Positions 54,632 through 63,906 of a DNA stretch of 64,000 bases are shown piece after piece (position 1 is the stretch's first letter; every line of letters begins with the position of its first letter). The DNA is taken from assembly GCF_000013865.1 (NCBI RefSeq), contig NC_007948.1, forward strand, positions 4,703,001-4,767,000. The letters are read 5' to 3'. Under the pieces are notes generated by a model, which was given only the letters and a program-made list of their open reading frames with translations, was not told where the DNA came from and searched no databases. The translations under genes were made by a program, and so were the position numbers. This stretch comes from Polaromonas sp. JS666 (GTDB lineage: Bacteria; Pseudomonadota; Gammaproteobacteria; Burkholderiales; Burkholderiaceae_C).

Positions 54632-55357
54632 CTAGGCGCGGACGAATCGCACAATCATTTCGACGATGTTCTGGCGACGCGTGGCAATCGTCTGCGGGGC
54701 ATGCATGTCGTGCTTGAAGATCAGCCCGAAGGTGTGCTGGTTGGACACATTGAAAAATGTCAGCGCAGAGATGGACGCATGAATGTCCACCGGATCCAGC
54801 CCGGGCCGGAACACGCCGGAAGCCACGCCGCGTTCGTACAGGTTGCGGATGGCCTGGATCGCCGGGACGTTGAGCTCCTGGATGCTCTTGCTTTGCGCCA
54901 GGTAGGCGCCGCGCTCCATGTTCTCGGTCATTACCAGACGGATGTAGTCCGGATTGCCCAGATGGTGATCGAAGGTGAACTCCACCAGCCGGCGCAGGGC
55001 CTGTTCGGGCGGCAGGTCCTCGAGGTGCAAGCCGGCCTCGATGCTGCGCATGCGGCGGTAGGACTCTTCCAGTACCGCGACGTACAAGCCTTCCTTGCTG
55101 CCGAAGTAGTAGTAAATCATGCGCTTGCTGGTGCGCGTGGCCGCCGCAATTTCGTCGATGCGCGCGCCGCTCAGGCCCTTGTTGGCGAATTCCGCGGTCG
55201 CCACCTCCAGAATGCCCGCCATGGTGCGGGCCGGGTCGTTGGTGCGGGGGACGGGCGAGGTCTTCGCCGCCGTTCTGGTCGCAGCCTTGCCCGCCGGCCT
55301 GGTTGCTGTTTTGATTGCTGTTTTGGCCTTGGGGACGGAATGTACTAACTCGTTCAT
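54632..55357 (-). CDS. TetR/AcrR-family regulator
   Basis: A 241-residue repressor. A basic Lys/Ala-rich N-terminal tail (about 1-45) precedes the HTH domain: TMAGILEVATAEFANKGLSGARIDEIAAATRTSKRMIYYYFGSKEGLY. The C-terminal ligand domain is helical. It lies upstream of dctQ on the same strand. A palindrome covering its own start codon resembles one upstream of dctQ, so autoregulation and control of the transporter cluster are likely. Confidence 0.9.
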   Translation of the reverse strand: MNELVHSVPKAKTAIKTATRPAGKAATRTAAKTSPVPRTNDPARTMAGILEVATAEFANKGLSGARIDEIAAATRTSKRMIYYYFGSKEGLYVAVLEESYRRMRSIEAGLHLEDLPPEQALRRLVEFTFDHHLGNPDYIRLVMTENMERGAYLAQSKSIQELNVPAIQAIRNLYERGVASGVFRPGLDPVDIHASISALTFFNVSNQHTFGLIFKHDMHAPQTIATRRQNIVEMIVRFVRA

Positions 55358-55358
55358 T
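55343..55358. promoter_or_regulatory. Predicted TetR operator over the tetR start codon
   Basis: TACTAACTCGTTCATT covers the tetR ATG (complement at 55355-55357) and matches the site upstream of dctQ. The half-sites AAC and GTT are symmetric. Confidence 0.55.
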
Positions 55359-55435
55359 CCCGAAGTATAGAGGGCCGGTGCAGCACATGGAAGGGGTCAT
55401 CCGGAAGGGTTGGACAGCGCACGACAGCCGGTTAT

Positions 55436-56353
55436 TTACACCAGCGGAACCGTCAGCTTCCCGATCACCGCAAGGGTGTCGGGACGCACGCCACGCCACC
55501 AGGCAAAAGCTTCGGCGGCCTGCTCGGCCAGCATGCCCACACCGTCGGCCAGCTGTTTGACGCCAGCGTTTTGCGCCAGGCGCAGGAAGGGCGTCAGGCC
55601 CTTGCCATACGCCAGCTCATACGCCAGGGCGCAATTGGAAAATACGCCGGCCGGTACCGGCGGCAGCTCGGCACGCAGGCTGGCCGAGGTGGCGTTGAAC
55701 ACCACATCAAAGGTTTGCCCGACCAGGTCGGTGTAGGCACAGCCCCGCACCTTACCTCTGGCCGCGCCAATTTTTGCCAGCTCCAGTGCCTTGTCCACGC
55801 TGCGGTTGGCGATCACCAGCTCTGCCGGTGCCTGCTCCAGGAGGGGCAGCAGCGCGCCTCGGGCTGCGCCACCAGCACCCAGCAGCAACACGCGTTTGCC
55901 CTTCAGCGGGCAGCCCAGGTTATGGGTCACGTCGCGCACCAGGCCGACACCGTCGAAGTTCTCGGCCAGCACGCGGTCTCCGTCAAATTTCAAGGCATTG
56001 ACGGCACCGGCGAGCTGCGCCCGCGCGGAGCGTTCGGTGGCGTAGGCAAAGGCGTCGAGCTTGAATGGCGCAGTGATGTTCAGGCCCAGGCCGCCCGCAG
56101 CGCGGAAAGCATCGACAGCACCCGCGAAGCCACCCGATGGCCCCTCGATCGCGGTGTATTCAATGTCTTGCCCTGTGGCTTGCGCAAACATGCCGTGGAT
56201 CAGCGGCGATTTGCTCTGCTGGATGGGGTTGCCAATGACGGCATAAAGAGATGTGGCCCCCACGCTTTTCGCTTCGCGTAATACGCTGCCCCTATCATTG
56301 GAAAAAGGGGCCGTGCCTTGCTTGGGGCGGCCCGGCGCTGCGGCAGTAGTCAT
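55436..56353 (-). CDS. aroE: Shikimate dehydrogenase, second copy, with repeat-derived N-terminus
   Basis: A 305-residue AroE. The core from about residue 36 has YAVIGNPIQQSKSPLIHGMFAQ (complete Ser-x-Ser), NITAPFKLDAF (catalytic Lys), ENFDGVGLVRD (catalytic Asp) and VLLLGAGGAARGALLPLL. Residues about 6-33 are encoded by a copy of the GC-rich repeat seen in trpE (56255-56337), giving an N-terminal extension. The ATG at 56353 overlaps the CaiB stop as ATGA. If translation began later the repeat would be 5' UTR, but no better start is visible. Confidence 0.9.
   Translation of the reverse strand: MTTAAAPGRPKQGTAPFSNDRGSVLREAKSVGATSLYAVIGNPIQQSKSPLIHGMFAQATGQDIEYTAIEGPSGGFAGAVDAFRAAGGLGLNITAPFKLDAFAYATERSARAQLAGAVNALKFDGDRVLAENFDGVGLVRDVTHNLGCPLKGKRVLLLGAGGAARGALLPLLEQAPAELVIANRSVDKALELAKIGAARGKVRGCAYTDLVGQTFDVVFNATSASLRAELPPVPAGVFSNCALAYELAYGKGLTPFLRLAQNAGVKQLADGVGMLAEQAAEAFAWWRGVRPDTLAVIGKLTVPLV
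56255..56337 (-). repeat. GC-rich palindromic repeat, coding copy in aroE
   Basis: The minus strand reads GCGCCGGGCCGCCCCAAGCA, a GGCCCC/GGGGC hairpin, then GGGGCAGCG and AAAAGCGTGGGGGCC. The modules and length (83 nt) match the trpE copy. The hairpin loop has diverged. Confidence 0.75.
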
Positions 56354-57588
56354 GTTTGTGACTCCGAATACAGAACGCCGTCGCGTTCCATGGCGTCGAT
56401 CTCGACCGAACTGAAGCCCACGCTCGCCGCGATCTCGCGATTGTGCTGACCCAGCAGTGGCGCCGGATAGCTGAGCGAGGTGTCGCATTCGGAGAAGCGA
56501 AAGGGCAGATTGGGCAGCCTGATCTTGCCCAGCACCGGGTGATCTTGCTCCACCACCATGCCCCGCGCAATGGTTTGCGGGTCGCTGAGCACCTGGTCAA
56601 TGGTTTGCACGGGCGCGGCCGGAACACCGGCAGCGTCCAGCGCCGCGCAACAGGCCTGAACCGAATGGGCCTTCGTCCAGGTTGTCACCCTGGCCAGGAT
56701 GGCCTCGCGGTTGGCATTGCGCCCGGCCTGGTCGTGCAGGCGGGTGTCCGCCGCATAGTCCTCGCCGCCTATCAGCCGGGCCAGGCTCTTCCAGGTGTCT
56801 GTCATCTGCGCAGCAATCACCAGATAACCATCGTTGGCGGAAAACGCGCCATACACCGTGCTCTGCGGCAGGTCGTGGCCGGTCTGCACCGGCAACTCCT
56901 TGCCGCCGCTCATCAAATAACTCTGGGCGGCGAAGTCGTGCATGGAGATCATGCAGTCGTACAGGGCAATGTCAATGTGCTGCCCGCGGCCGCTGTTCAC
57001 GCGGCCAAACAGCGCGGCGCAAATCGCCGACACACCATGCATGCCGGCATACATGTCGGCGATCGGCATGCGAAACAGCGGCGGCGGCTCGCCCGGCACA
57101 CCGATCAGCGACATGGCGCCGCTCTTGGCTTCGGCGATCAAACCGAAGCCGGGTCGGTGAGAGTCTGGCCCTGTGTGCCCATAGGCCGAGACCGAGCAAT
57201 AGACGAGTTTGGGGTTGCGCCCGGAAAGCTCTTCATACCCCAAGCCCAGTTTGTTCAATGCACCGGGGCGGTAGTTCTCGACAAACACGTCGGCGCTGTC
57301 GGTGAGCTTGTGCATCATGTCCAGGCCGCGCGGGTCACGCAGGTTGATGCACAGGCCCTGCTTGCCCGTGTTCTGCTGCATGAAGTAGCCGCTCTGCCCC
57401 TGGACGATGGTCGGGCTGGCACGCCCGGCATCGCCCGCCACGGGCCGCTCGACCTTGATGACCTCGGCACCCATCGCGCTCAGGCAACGCGACATGTGCG
57501 GGCCGGCCAGAAAGTGGCTGTAGTCGATGACGCGTATGCCTGCCAGCGGCAGCGCTTGCGCGGGTTGGGTGGGTGATGGTTCAGTCAT
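56350..57588 (-). CDS. CaiB/BaiF-family (type III) CoA transferase
   Basis: A 412-residue type III CoA transferase: LAGIRVIDYSHFLAGPHMSRCLSAMGAEVIKVERP, RDPRGLDMMHKLTDSADVFVENYRPGAL, and GQHIDIALYDCMISMHDFA with the catalytic-type Asp region (IADMYAGMHG). It moves CoA between an acyl-CoA and a free acid. It is followed at once by aroE (ATGA) and preceded by maoC (85 nt), so they probably share a pathway. The acid substrate is unknown. Confidence 0.9.
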   Translation of the reverse strand: MTEPSPTQPAQALPLAGIRVIDYSHFLAGPHMSRCLSAMGAEVIKVERPVAGDAGRASPTIVQGQSGYFMQQNTGKQGLCINLRDPRGLDMMHKLTDSADVFVENYRPGALNKLGLGYEELSGRNPKLVYCSVSAYGHTGPDSHRPGFGLIAEAKSGAMSLIGVPGEPPPLFRMPIADMYAGMHGVSAICAALFGRVNSGRGQHIDIALYDCMISMHDFAAQSYLMSGGKELPVQTGHDLPQSTVYGAFSANDGYLVIAAQMTDTWKSLARLIGGEDYAADTRLHDQAGRNANREAILARVTTWTKAHSVQACCAALDAAGVPAAPVQTIDQVLSDPQTIARGMVVEQDHPVLGKIRLPNLPFRFSECDTSLSYPAPLLGQHNREIAASVGFSSVEIDAMERDGVLYSESQT

Positions 57589-57673
57589 TTAAAAGTCCTC
57601 TCGGCCCAAATGGAGCGGGCGCAATAAGCTATTTGTGATGGTGTTGGTGGTGTTGATGGCGATTGAAGGGGGT

Positions 57674-58159
57674 TCAGGAAGCCGCTGCGCCGGGCCGGCG
57701 CGGCACCATCAGCCGGTGTTCGCCCTTTTGCACCACCTGGCCGTGCTGGTTGATCAGCTCGGCCGGCAGCACCACGATGCCCCAGCCAGGCTTGCTTTTG
57801 GAGGGGCGCATGCTCTCGACCCGAAACCGCACCTGCAGCACGTCGTTGATCTTGATCGGCAGCACAAAGTCCCAGGTCCAGCCCAGCGACATGCCGGGCA
57901 GAAAGCGGTACTCGCACTGCGTCTTCAGGCCGTCGGCGACCGACAGGCCCATCAGGCCGTGCGCCACGCGGCAGCCAAAGTGCGAAGCGTTGGCGTACTC
58001 CTCGTCCACATGCACGGGCGTGAAGTCGCCGGTGAGTTCGGCATAGGCGTCGATGCGCTCGGCGGTGACGGTGTAGGTCGGGCTGGTGCATTCGTCACCG
58101 ATCTTGGCGTCGTCCCAGTATTTTTCCGGGGTGCTGAACTGGATGTCGGGTTTTGGCAT
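57674..58159 (-). CDS. MaoC-like hydratase
   Basis: A 161-residue hot-dog-fold protein: YTVTAERIDAYAELTGDFTPVHVDEEYA carries the hydratase Asp and His, then VAHGLMGLSVADGL. It hydrates enoyl-CoAs or related compounds. With the CoA transferase downstream it may form a two-step acid activation and hydration route. Confidence 0.88.
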   Translation of the reverse strand: MPKPDIQFSTPEKYWDDAKIGDECTSPTYTVTAERIDAYAELTGDFTPVHVDEEYANASHFGCRVAHGLMGLSVADGLKTQCEYRFLPGMSLGWTWDFVLPIKINDVLQVRFRVESMRPSKSKPGWGIVVLPAELINQHGQVVQKGEHRLMVPRRPGAAAS

Positions 58160-58211
58160 GGGAGTTTCTTTCAGTCTGTTTGTCTGTCAAATCGGATCAG
58201 CCGCGCGGACT

Positions 58212-58610
58212 TCATGCTCTCGGGTTCACCGCAAGGGCCTCGGCCACGCTGTTGCCGCGGGCCTGGATCAGCTCGATCGCCAGGCCATCGGGCAGCTGCA
58301 GCCAGTTGCGGCCCTGCGGCAGTTCTTTCACGCCCCAGCGTTGAGCCGCATTCAGCGCGCCGTCGAGGTCGGCCACCATGATGCCTAGATGCGCCAGCCA
58401 GCCCGCGTCGTTGGAGGGCGGCGCCTCGAAGCCGGGCGTGCTCATCAGCTGCATGCCGCCTATCGTCCAGTACTGGTTCGGTGCGTCGACGGGGCCGTCG
58501 ATCTCGCGCACATCCATGCCCAACACTTCGTAGAAGAAGTTGATGTACCACTGGATGTCCCTGACGCGCACCGCGACATGCTCGACATATGCCTGGTTCG
58601 AATATGCCAT
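58212..58610 (-). CDS. VOC-superfamily protein (glyoxalase/dioxygenase fold)
   Basis: A 132-residue single vicinal-oxygen-chelate unit: VEHVAVRVRDIQWYINFFYEVLGMDVRE (metal His), WLAHLGIMVADLDGALNAAQRWG and LPDGLAIELIQ (metal Glu). Members include lyases, isomerases and dioxygenases. It sits between maoC and the ketopantoate-reductase-like gene in the same operon. Reaction unknown. Confidence 0.85.
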   Translation of the reverse strand: MAYSNQAYVEHVAVRVRDIQWYINFFYEVLGMDVREIDGPVDAPNQYWTIGGMQLMSTPGFEAPPSNDAGWLAHLGIMVADLDGALNAAQRWGVKELPQGRNWLQLPDGLAIELIQARGNSVAEALAVNPRA

Positions 58611-58632
58611 GACTCGTTATTTCCCTTGTTGG

Positions 58633-59583
58633 TTAGTGCGACGATGAACCGGGCAAGCCCAGCTCAATGCCCTTGATGCAGGCCACCAGCGCCTGGTTGA
58701 CCGGCGTGGGCACGCCGCATTTGGCGCCCCAGCGCACCACCGAGCCGTTGACAAAATCGATCTCGGTGACCGAGCCCTTTTCCAGGCTCTGCAGCATCGA
58801 GGTCTTGAATTCATCCGGCAGGCCGGCACCGGCCTTGAGCCAGGCATCGCGCGGGTCGGTGATGCTGAGGCGGATGCCGCTGGCTTCTGCCACCGTCATG
58901 GCCTCGGCCACGGCCGCCACGCCACAGGCCTCGAGCTCGGGTTGCCGGTACAGCTGGCCATACGTCAGGCGCGTGATGCCGGTGAGTGCACCGGTCGCCA
59001 CGTTGATCAGCAGCTTGTCCCAGATCGTGCCCATGATGTTGTCACTGACGGTGGTGTCCAGCCCGGCACGGTTGAAGGTGTCGGCAATGCGCTGCACGCG
59101 CCCGGTGATGCGGCCGTCCAGCTCGCCAATGTGGGTGTCTTTGCCGCGGGTGCCGACGATGACATGGCCAGCGGCCAGCTGCGTGCCGCCCACATAGGTC
59201 TTGCCGGCGAGCACGCGTTCGCGGCCCACGATCTCCGCCAGAATGCCTTCATGCCCGAGGCCGTTTTGCAGCGACAGCACGGCGGTGTCCGGCCCGAGCA
59301 AAGAGGTCGCCGCTTCCATGGCCTGGCGCGTATGGAAGGACTTGACCAGCACGATCACCAGGTCCACGGCGCCCGTGTCCATGTTCACGCCCTGGGCGGT
59401 GGTGGCGGCATGCACCTGCACGGCGCGGTCGGCACCGTCGTCGCGCAGGATCAGCCCGCGGCTGTTCATGGCGTCGACCTGCTCCGCATTACGGTTGATC
59501 AGCCACACCTCATGGCCGGCCTCGGTCAACACACCGCCGATGGCGCAACCCAGCGCGCCGGCGCCCAGAACACAAATCTTCAC
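58633..59583 (-). CDS. Ketopantoate reductase-like 2-oxoacid reductase (PanE/ApbA family)
   Basis: A 316-residue NADP-dependent reductase: VKICVLGAGALGCAIGGVLTEAGHEVWLINR, LVKSFHTRQAMEA, LQNGLGHEG and WDKLLINVATGALTGI with the catalytic Lys. GTG at 59583 with AAGGAG upstream is the start. In this operon a beta-hydroxy or 2-oxo acid of the unknown pathway is more likely than ketopantoate. It is the first gene of the operon, divergent from a LysR gene. Confidence 0.87.
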   Translation of the reverse strand: MKICVLGAGALGCAIGGVLTEAGHEVWLINRNAEQVDAMNSRGLILRDDGADRAVQVHAATTAQGVNMDTGAVDLVIVLVKSFHTRQAMEAATSLLGPDTAVLSLQNGLGHEGILAEIVGRERVLAGKTYVGGTQLAAGHVIVGTRGKDTHIGELDGRITGRVQRIADTFNRAGLDTTVSDNIMGTIWDKLLINVATGALTGITRLTYGQLYRQPELEACGVAAVAEAMTVAEASGIRLSITDPRDAWLKAGAGLPDEFKTSMLQSLEKGSVTEIDFVNGSVVRWGAKCGVPTPVNQALVACIKGIELGLPGSSSH

Positions 59584-59682
59584 CGCGACTCCTTCTTGAT
59601 CCAGGCGTGAATTCTGGACAGACCCATCCATGTTGTCCATGCAGTAGCACCAATAGATTCCATTACGCATCACAATAAAGGT

Positions 59683-60603
59683 ATGAGCAAAGATCTCGAA
59701 CTTCTGGACATCAGGCTGCTGCGGTTGCTGGACCAGCTGTATGCCACCCACAGCGTCACGCGTGCCGCCGAAGCGCTGGGGCAAAGCCAGCCCACGGTCA
59801 GCATCTGGCTGGCCCGGCTGCGCAAGCAGCTGAACGACCCGCTGTTTGTGCGCACGGCCGAAGGCATGCTGCCGACGCCGCGCACCGATGCGCTGATGGG
59901 CACAGTGCGCGAGGTGCTGGCCGGCTTGAAGCGGCTGTCCGAGTCGGGCACCGCATTTGACCCGGCCACGGTGCAGCGGCGCTTCTCCATCTGCATGACG
60001 GACGCCAGCCACATCACCCTGTTGCCGCGGCTGCTGGCGCATGTGCGGGCACTCGCACCCGGTGTGGCGCTGGAGGCGAGTCGTATTGATACCAACCTGG
60101 CGCACGCCCTGCAGGCGGGCGAGGCCCACCTGGCCGTGGGGTTTCTGCCCTGGCTGGACGCCGGCTTTTACCAGCAGACCCTGTACGCGCAGGACTGGAT
60201 TTGCCTGGCCAATGCACAGCATCCGCGTGTCATCGACGAAACCCGGGCGAACTGGAACCTCGCGGTGTATCAGGCCGAAGCGCACATCGGCATCAGTTCC
60301 GGCACGGGCTACCAGCTGCTCGACAACACCGTGGCGTCACAGCGCATCACACGCCAGATACGGCTGGAGCTGCCCGGTTTTCTGGGCCTGTCGGCCATTC
60401 TCTCGACCAGCGACCTGATCGCCACCCTGCCCCGCCACATCGGCGAAACCCTGGCCCACGCCGCCGGACTGCGCGTGCTGCCCTGTCCGTTCGAGATTCC
60501 GGGCTTCACCGTCAAGCAATACTGGCATGCCCGGTACCACCACGACGCAGCCTGCCGCTGGCTGCGCGGCGTCTGCGCCGAATTGTTCATGAAAAATGCC
60601 TGA
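59683..60603 (+). CDS. LysR-family regulator (probable controller of the divergent operon)
   Basis: A 306-residue regulator of the NodD/LinR/PcpR-like type: LLDIRLLRLLDQLYATHSVTRAAEALGQSQPTVSIWLARLRKQLNDPLFVRTAEGMLPT, then FSICMTDASHITLLPRLL. The first ~65 residues are the HTH. It is divergent from the PanE-like gene with a 99-nt shared region, the classical layout for a LysR activator of that operon. Confidence 0.92.
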   Translation: MSKDLELLDIRLLRLLDQLYATHSVTRAAEALGQSQPTVSIWLARLRKQLNDPLFVRTAEGMLPTPRTDALMGTVREVLAGLKRLSESGTAFDPATVQRRFSICMTDASHITLLPRLLAHVRALAPGVALEASRIDTNLAHALQAGEAHLAVGFLPWLDAGFYQQTLYAQDWICLANAQHPRVIDETRANWNLAVYQAEAHIGISSGTGYQLLDNTVASQRITRQIRLELPGFLGLSAILSTSDLIATLPRHIGETLAHAAGLRVLPCPFEIPGFTVKQYWHARYHHDAACRWLRGVCAELFMKNA

Positions 60604-60803
60604 CCCCAGACAATGCGGGTGTAAGCGGCTATTTCAAAAAATGCGATGACAAAAAGTCGGGTGAAATACAGGCAATGATGGCGCACGCGTCCATGCCATC
60701 GGGAACATGGCATACATTGCGAAACGACATAGGCCCATCTCCCCCATGACATGGACGACATGACCCCCATCACCCACTGAAAACTTCCTTACTTGCATCA
60801 AAC

Positions 60804-61622
60804 ATGAGCCCCTCCGTTTTCAACCGCAGCACCGAAGACGTCGGCAACATCGTCGAGTTCGGTCACGTCAATGTCCGCGTGCCAGACCAGCAGCAGGCGA
60901 TCATCTTCTACATCATGGGCCTGGGCCTCACCCGCGACCCCTACCTGATGACCGGTGTGGACAACGCCTGGATCAATGTCGGCACCTGCCAGTTCCACTT
61001 GCCGGTTGGGCCGGCGCAGGTGCTGCGCGGCGTGACCGGTCTCGTCCTGCCCGATCCGGACGCTTTGGTCGCACGGCTGACGCAGGTGGCGCCCCGGCTG
61101 AAAGGCACGAAGTTTGCCTTTGCCCGCACCGGCGAATGCGTGGATGTCACCTGTCCCTGGGGCAACCGCATCCGCGTGCACGCGCCAGACCCCTCACGTT
61201 TTGGCCGCATGACGCTGGGCATGCCCTATGTGGAGATTGACAGCGCCCCCGGCACCGCCGCAGGTATCACCCGCTTCTACCGCGAGATCCTTGCGGCGCC
61301 GGCCCACCGTGGCCACGACGCCGGCGGCGTTTTCGTGCGCATTCCCATCGGCCTCGGCGAGAGTCTGGTGTTTCGCGACACCGCACGCGCGCTGCCGCCC
61401 TTCGACGGCCATCACGTGCAGATCGCCGTCGCCGATTTTTCGGGCGTGCACCGGCGTCTGCTCGAACGCGACCTGATCACCGAGGAAAGCAACCAGAGCC
61501 AGTACCGCTTTCAGGACATCACCGACCTGGACACCGGCGAGGTGCTGGCCACCCTCGAGCACGAGGTACGCAGCATGCGCCACCCCCTGTACGCACGCCC
61601 CCTGGTCAATCGAAGCGCATAA
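60804..61622 (+). CDS. VOC-superfamily protein with two VOC modules
   Basis: A 272-residue protein with two modules: FGHVNVRVPDQQQAIIFYIMGLGLTRDPY (about 19-135) and a second from about 137 with YVEIDSAPGTAAGITRFYREILAAP and HHVQIAVADFSGVHRRLLERD. Two fused modules are the layout of extradiol dioxygenases and of some glyoxalase-like enzymes; the full iron-binding His-His-Glu set was not confirmed. It lies downstream of the LysR gene on the same strand. Confidence 0.8.
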   Translation: MSPSVFNRSTEDVGNIVEFGHVNVRVPDQQQAIIFYIMGLGLTRDPYLMTGVDNAWINVGTCQFHLPVGPAQVLRGVTGLVLPDPDALVARLTQVAPRLKGTKFAFARTGECVDVTCPWGNRIRVHAPDPSRFGRMTLGMPYVEIDSAPGTAAGITRFYREILAAPAHRGHDAGGVFVRIPIGLGESLVFRDTARALPPFDGHHVQIAVADFSGVHRRLLERDLITEESNQSQYRFQDITDLDTGEVLATLEHEVRSMRHPLYARPLVNRSA

Positions 61623-61928
61623 GCAGCGCAGACAACACCCCCACGCAGGCGCCATCAGGAAGCGGCCCGTTCCGGCCTTGCGCCCGACTTGCCGCAGTTG
61701 TCGAAGTTGGTGCCGCCGGTAGCGCGCGGCCTATCCCGATCGCTCGCCCAAACCCGTGAACTGCGGATGTTGACAGCGGTTTGTTTAACAGCAAACCGCA
61801 AAAGAAACGATGCGTAAAAAGCGGGCAAATGGCCGGGCACTACGCTCACGCCCTGTCCGGTCATGCGCCTACGTCCGACGGACCGGCTGCCAGTTACAAA
61901 GGAGTAACTTCATCCGTAAAGGTTGGCC
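61623..61928. promoter_or_regulatory. Upstream region of the Ig-like exported protein gene
   Basis: No gene is seen. TTGACA at 61770-61775 is followed at once by the inverted repeat GCGGTTTG-TTTAACAG-CAAACCGC (61776-61799). This places a potential operator or hairpin in the promoter spacer. A good -10 was not found. AAAGGAG occurs at 61898-61904 and AAAGG just before the ATG at 61929. Confidence 0.4.
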
Positions 61929-63254
61929 ATGCGAGTTCACCGCTTTCTTTCATTCCTCGCTCCGTTGCTGGCCGTCGGCTTCATCGCCACGGCGCCGCAG
62001 CCTGCAGGTGCGCAGCCCAAGGCGCGCTTTGCGCCGGAGATCAGCAGCTTCCAGGTCGACGTGACCGACCAGCTTGCACCCGGCAGCGACCTCAGCTTCA
62101 CGCTGGAAGGCTCGCCGCGCGGGCAGGCCAGCGTCCGGCTGAGCGGCATCAACAAAAACATCGTGCTGCGCGAAGTCGAGCGCGGTGTTTATGAAGGCTC
62201 CTACACGTTGAGCCGGCGCGACCGGCTCGGCCCGCAGCCGACCGCGACCGCCACCCTGCGTGTGCGTAATGCCTCCAAGGTCGTGACCCAGGCCTTGGCC
62301 GCAGGCCCGCCCCCGGTGGCCAGCCCGCCGCCGCCTCCCGCCGCCCCACCCCTGGCGATCGAACGCTTCACCGTCACACCGGTGGCCCGCATCGAGCCCG
62401 GCGCCGAACTGCGCTTTGCCGCTGTCGGTACACCCGGCGCGCGCGCCACGCTGAGCATCGACGGCGTGGTGCAGGGCGTGCCCATGCAGGAGGTGCGCCC
62501 GGGCCGCTATGAAGGCGCCTACACCATACGCCGCAACGACAACTTCCCGCCCTCGCTCAACATCGTCGCCACCCTGGAGGGCAACGGCCAGACGATCCGC
62601 TCGCGGCTGAACCAGGCGCTGCTGGTGGACGCCCGCCCGCCCACCGTGCGAAACCTTGCACCGCAAAACAATGAGACCGTCGCAAGCGGCCCGGTGTCGG
62701 TGTCCGCAACGTTTGATGACAGCGGCGGTGTCGGCGTGGACCCCAAGACCGTGAAGATCATGATCGGCGGCCAGGACGTGACGCGCAATGCCAGCATCAC
62801 GCCCCAGTTCCTGACCTGGCGCGGCGATTTGCGGCCCGGCGCCCACTCGGTGGAAGTCACCGCTGCCGACATGGCCGGCAATGCCGTGCGCCAGACCTGG
62901 GTGTTCAATGTGGCCAGCCCGCAAACCCCGCCGCCGGCCGCCATGCTGCCCCTGCAGATCACCAGCCACGCCAACAATGCACAGATCAGCAGCGGCACCG
63001 TCGAGGTACGCGGGCGCACCGCCCCGGATACCAAGGTGGAGGTGCAGGTCCAGGTGATCGCCTCGGTGGCCGGCTTTTTCGGCATCAACCAGCAGGTGCT
63101 GAACCAGACCCTGCGTTCGGATGCCGGCGGCAACTTTGTTTTCAGCTTCAAGCCGCAAGTGACCGTACCCGGCGCGCGCTACGAAGCCACCATCACGGCG
63201 ACCAGAGGCGACCAGCACAACGAGACCCGGCTGGTGCTGTTCCAGCAACGTTGA
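61929..63254 (+). CDS. Exported protein with repeated Ig-like modules
   Basis: A 441-residue secreted protein with signal peptide MRVHRFLSFLAPLLAVGFIA and cleavage after about AGAQ (residue 29). Two similar ~75-residue modules (about 33-112 and 140-220) share LxPGxxLxFxxxGxPxxxAxxxxxG and RPGRYEGAYTIRRND-type endings, joined by a Pro-rich linker (PPPVASPPPPPAAPP). Two Ig-like modules follow (about 225-325 and 335-441), with TVKIMIGGQDVTRNA and GTVEVRGRTAPDTKVEV. A surface or periplasmic binding role is plausible; the function is unknown. Confidence 0.75.
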   Translation: MRVHRFLSFLAPLLAVGFIATAPQPAGAQPKARFAPEISSFQVDVTDQLAPGSDLSFTLEGSPRGQASVRLSGINKNIVLREVERGVYEGSYTLSRRDRLGPQPTATATLRVRNASKVVTQALAAGPPPVASPPPPPAAPPLAIERFTVTPVARIEPGAELRFAAVGTPGARATLSIDGVVQGVPMQEVRPGRYEGAYTIRRNDNFPPSLNIVATLEGNGQTIRSRLNQALLVDARPPTVRNLAPQNNETVASGPVSVSATFDDSGGVGVDPKTVKIMIGGQDVTRNASITPQFLTWRGDLRPGAHSVEVTAADMAGNAVRQTWVFNVASPQTPPPAAMLPLQITSHANNAQISSGTVEVRGRTAPDTKVEVQVQVIASVAGFFGINQQVLNQTLRSDAGGNFVFSFKPQVTVPGARYEATITATRGDQHNETRLVLFQQR

Positions 63255-63355
63255 GATCAAGGAATTTGCAGCGGAAGCAGGCCCTGCGCGGGCCGTTCCG
63301 GGCAAACAGGGAAGCGGGGTGACGTGCGCCGTCGAACGGAACCGCATGCGGATAG

Positions 63356-63906
<551 letters not shown>

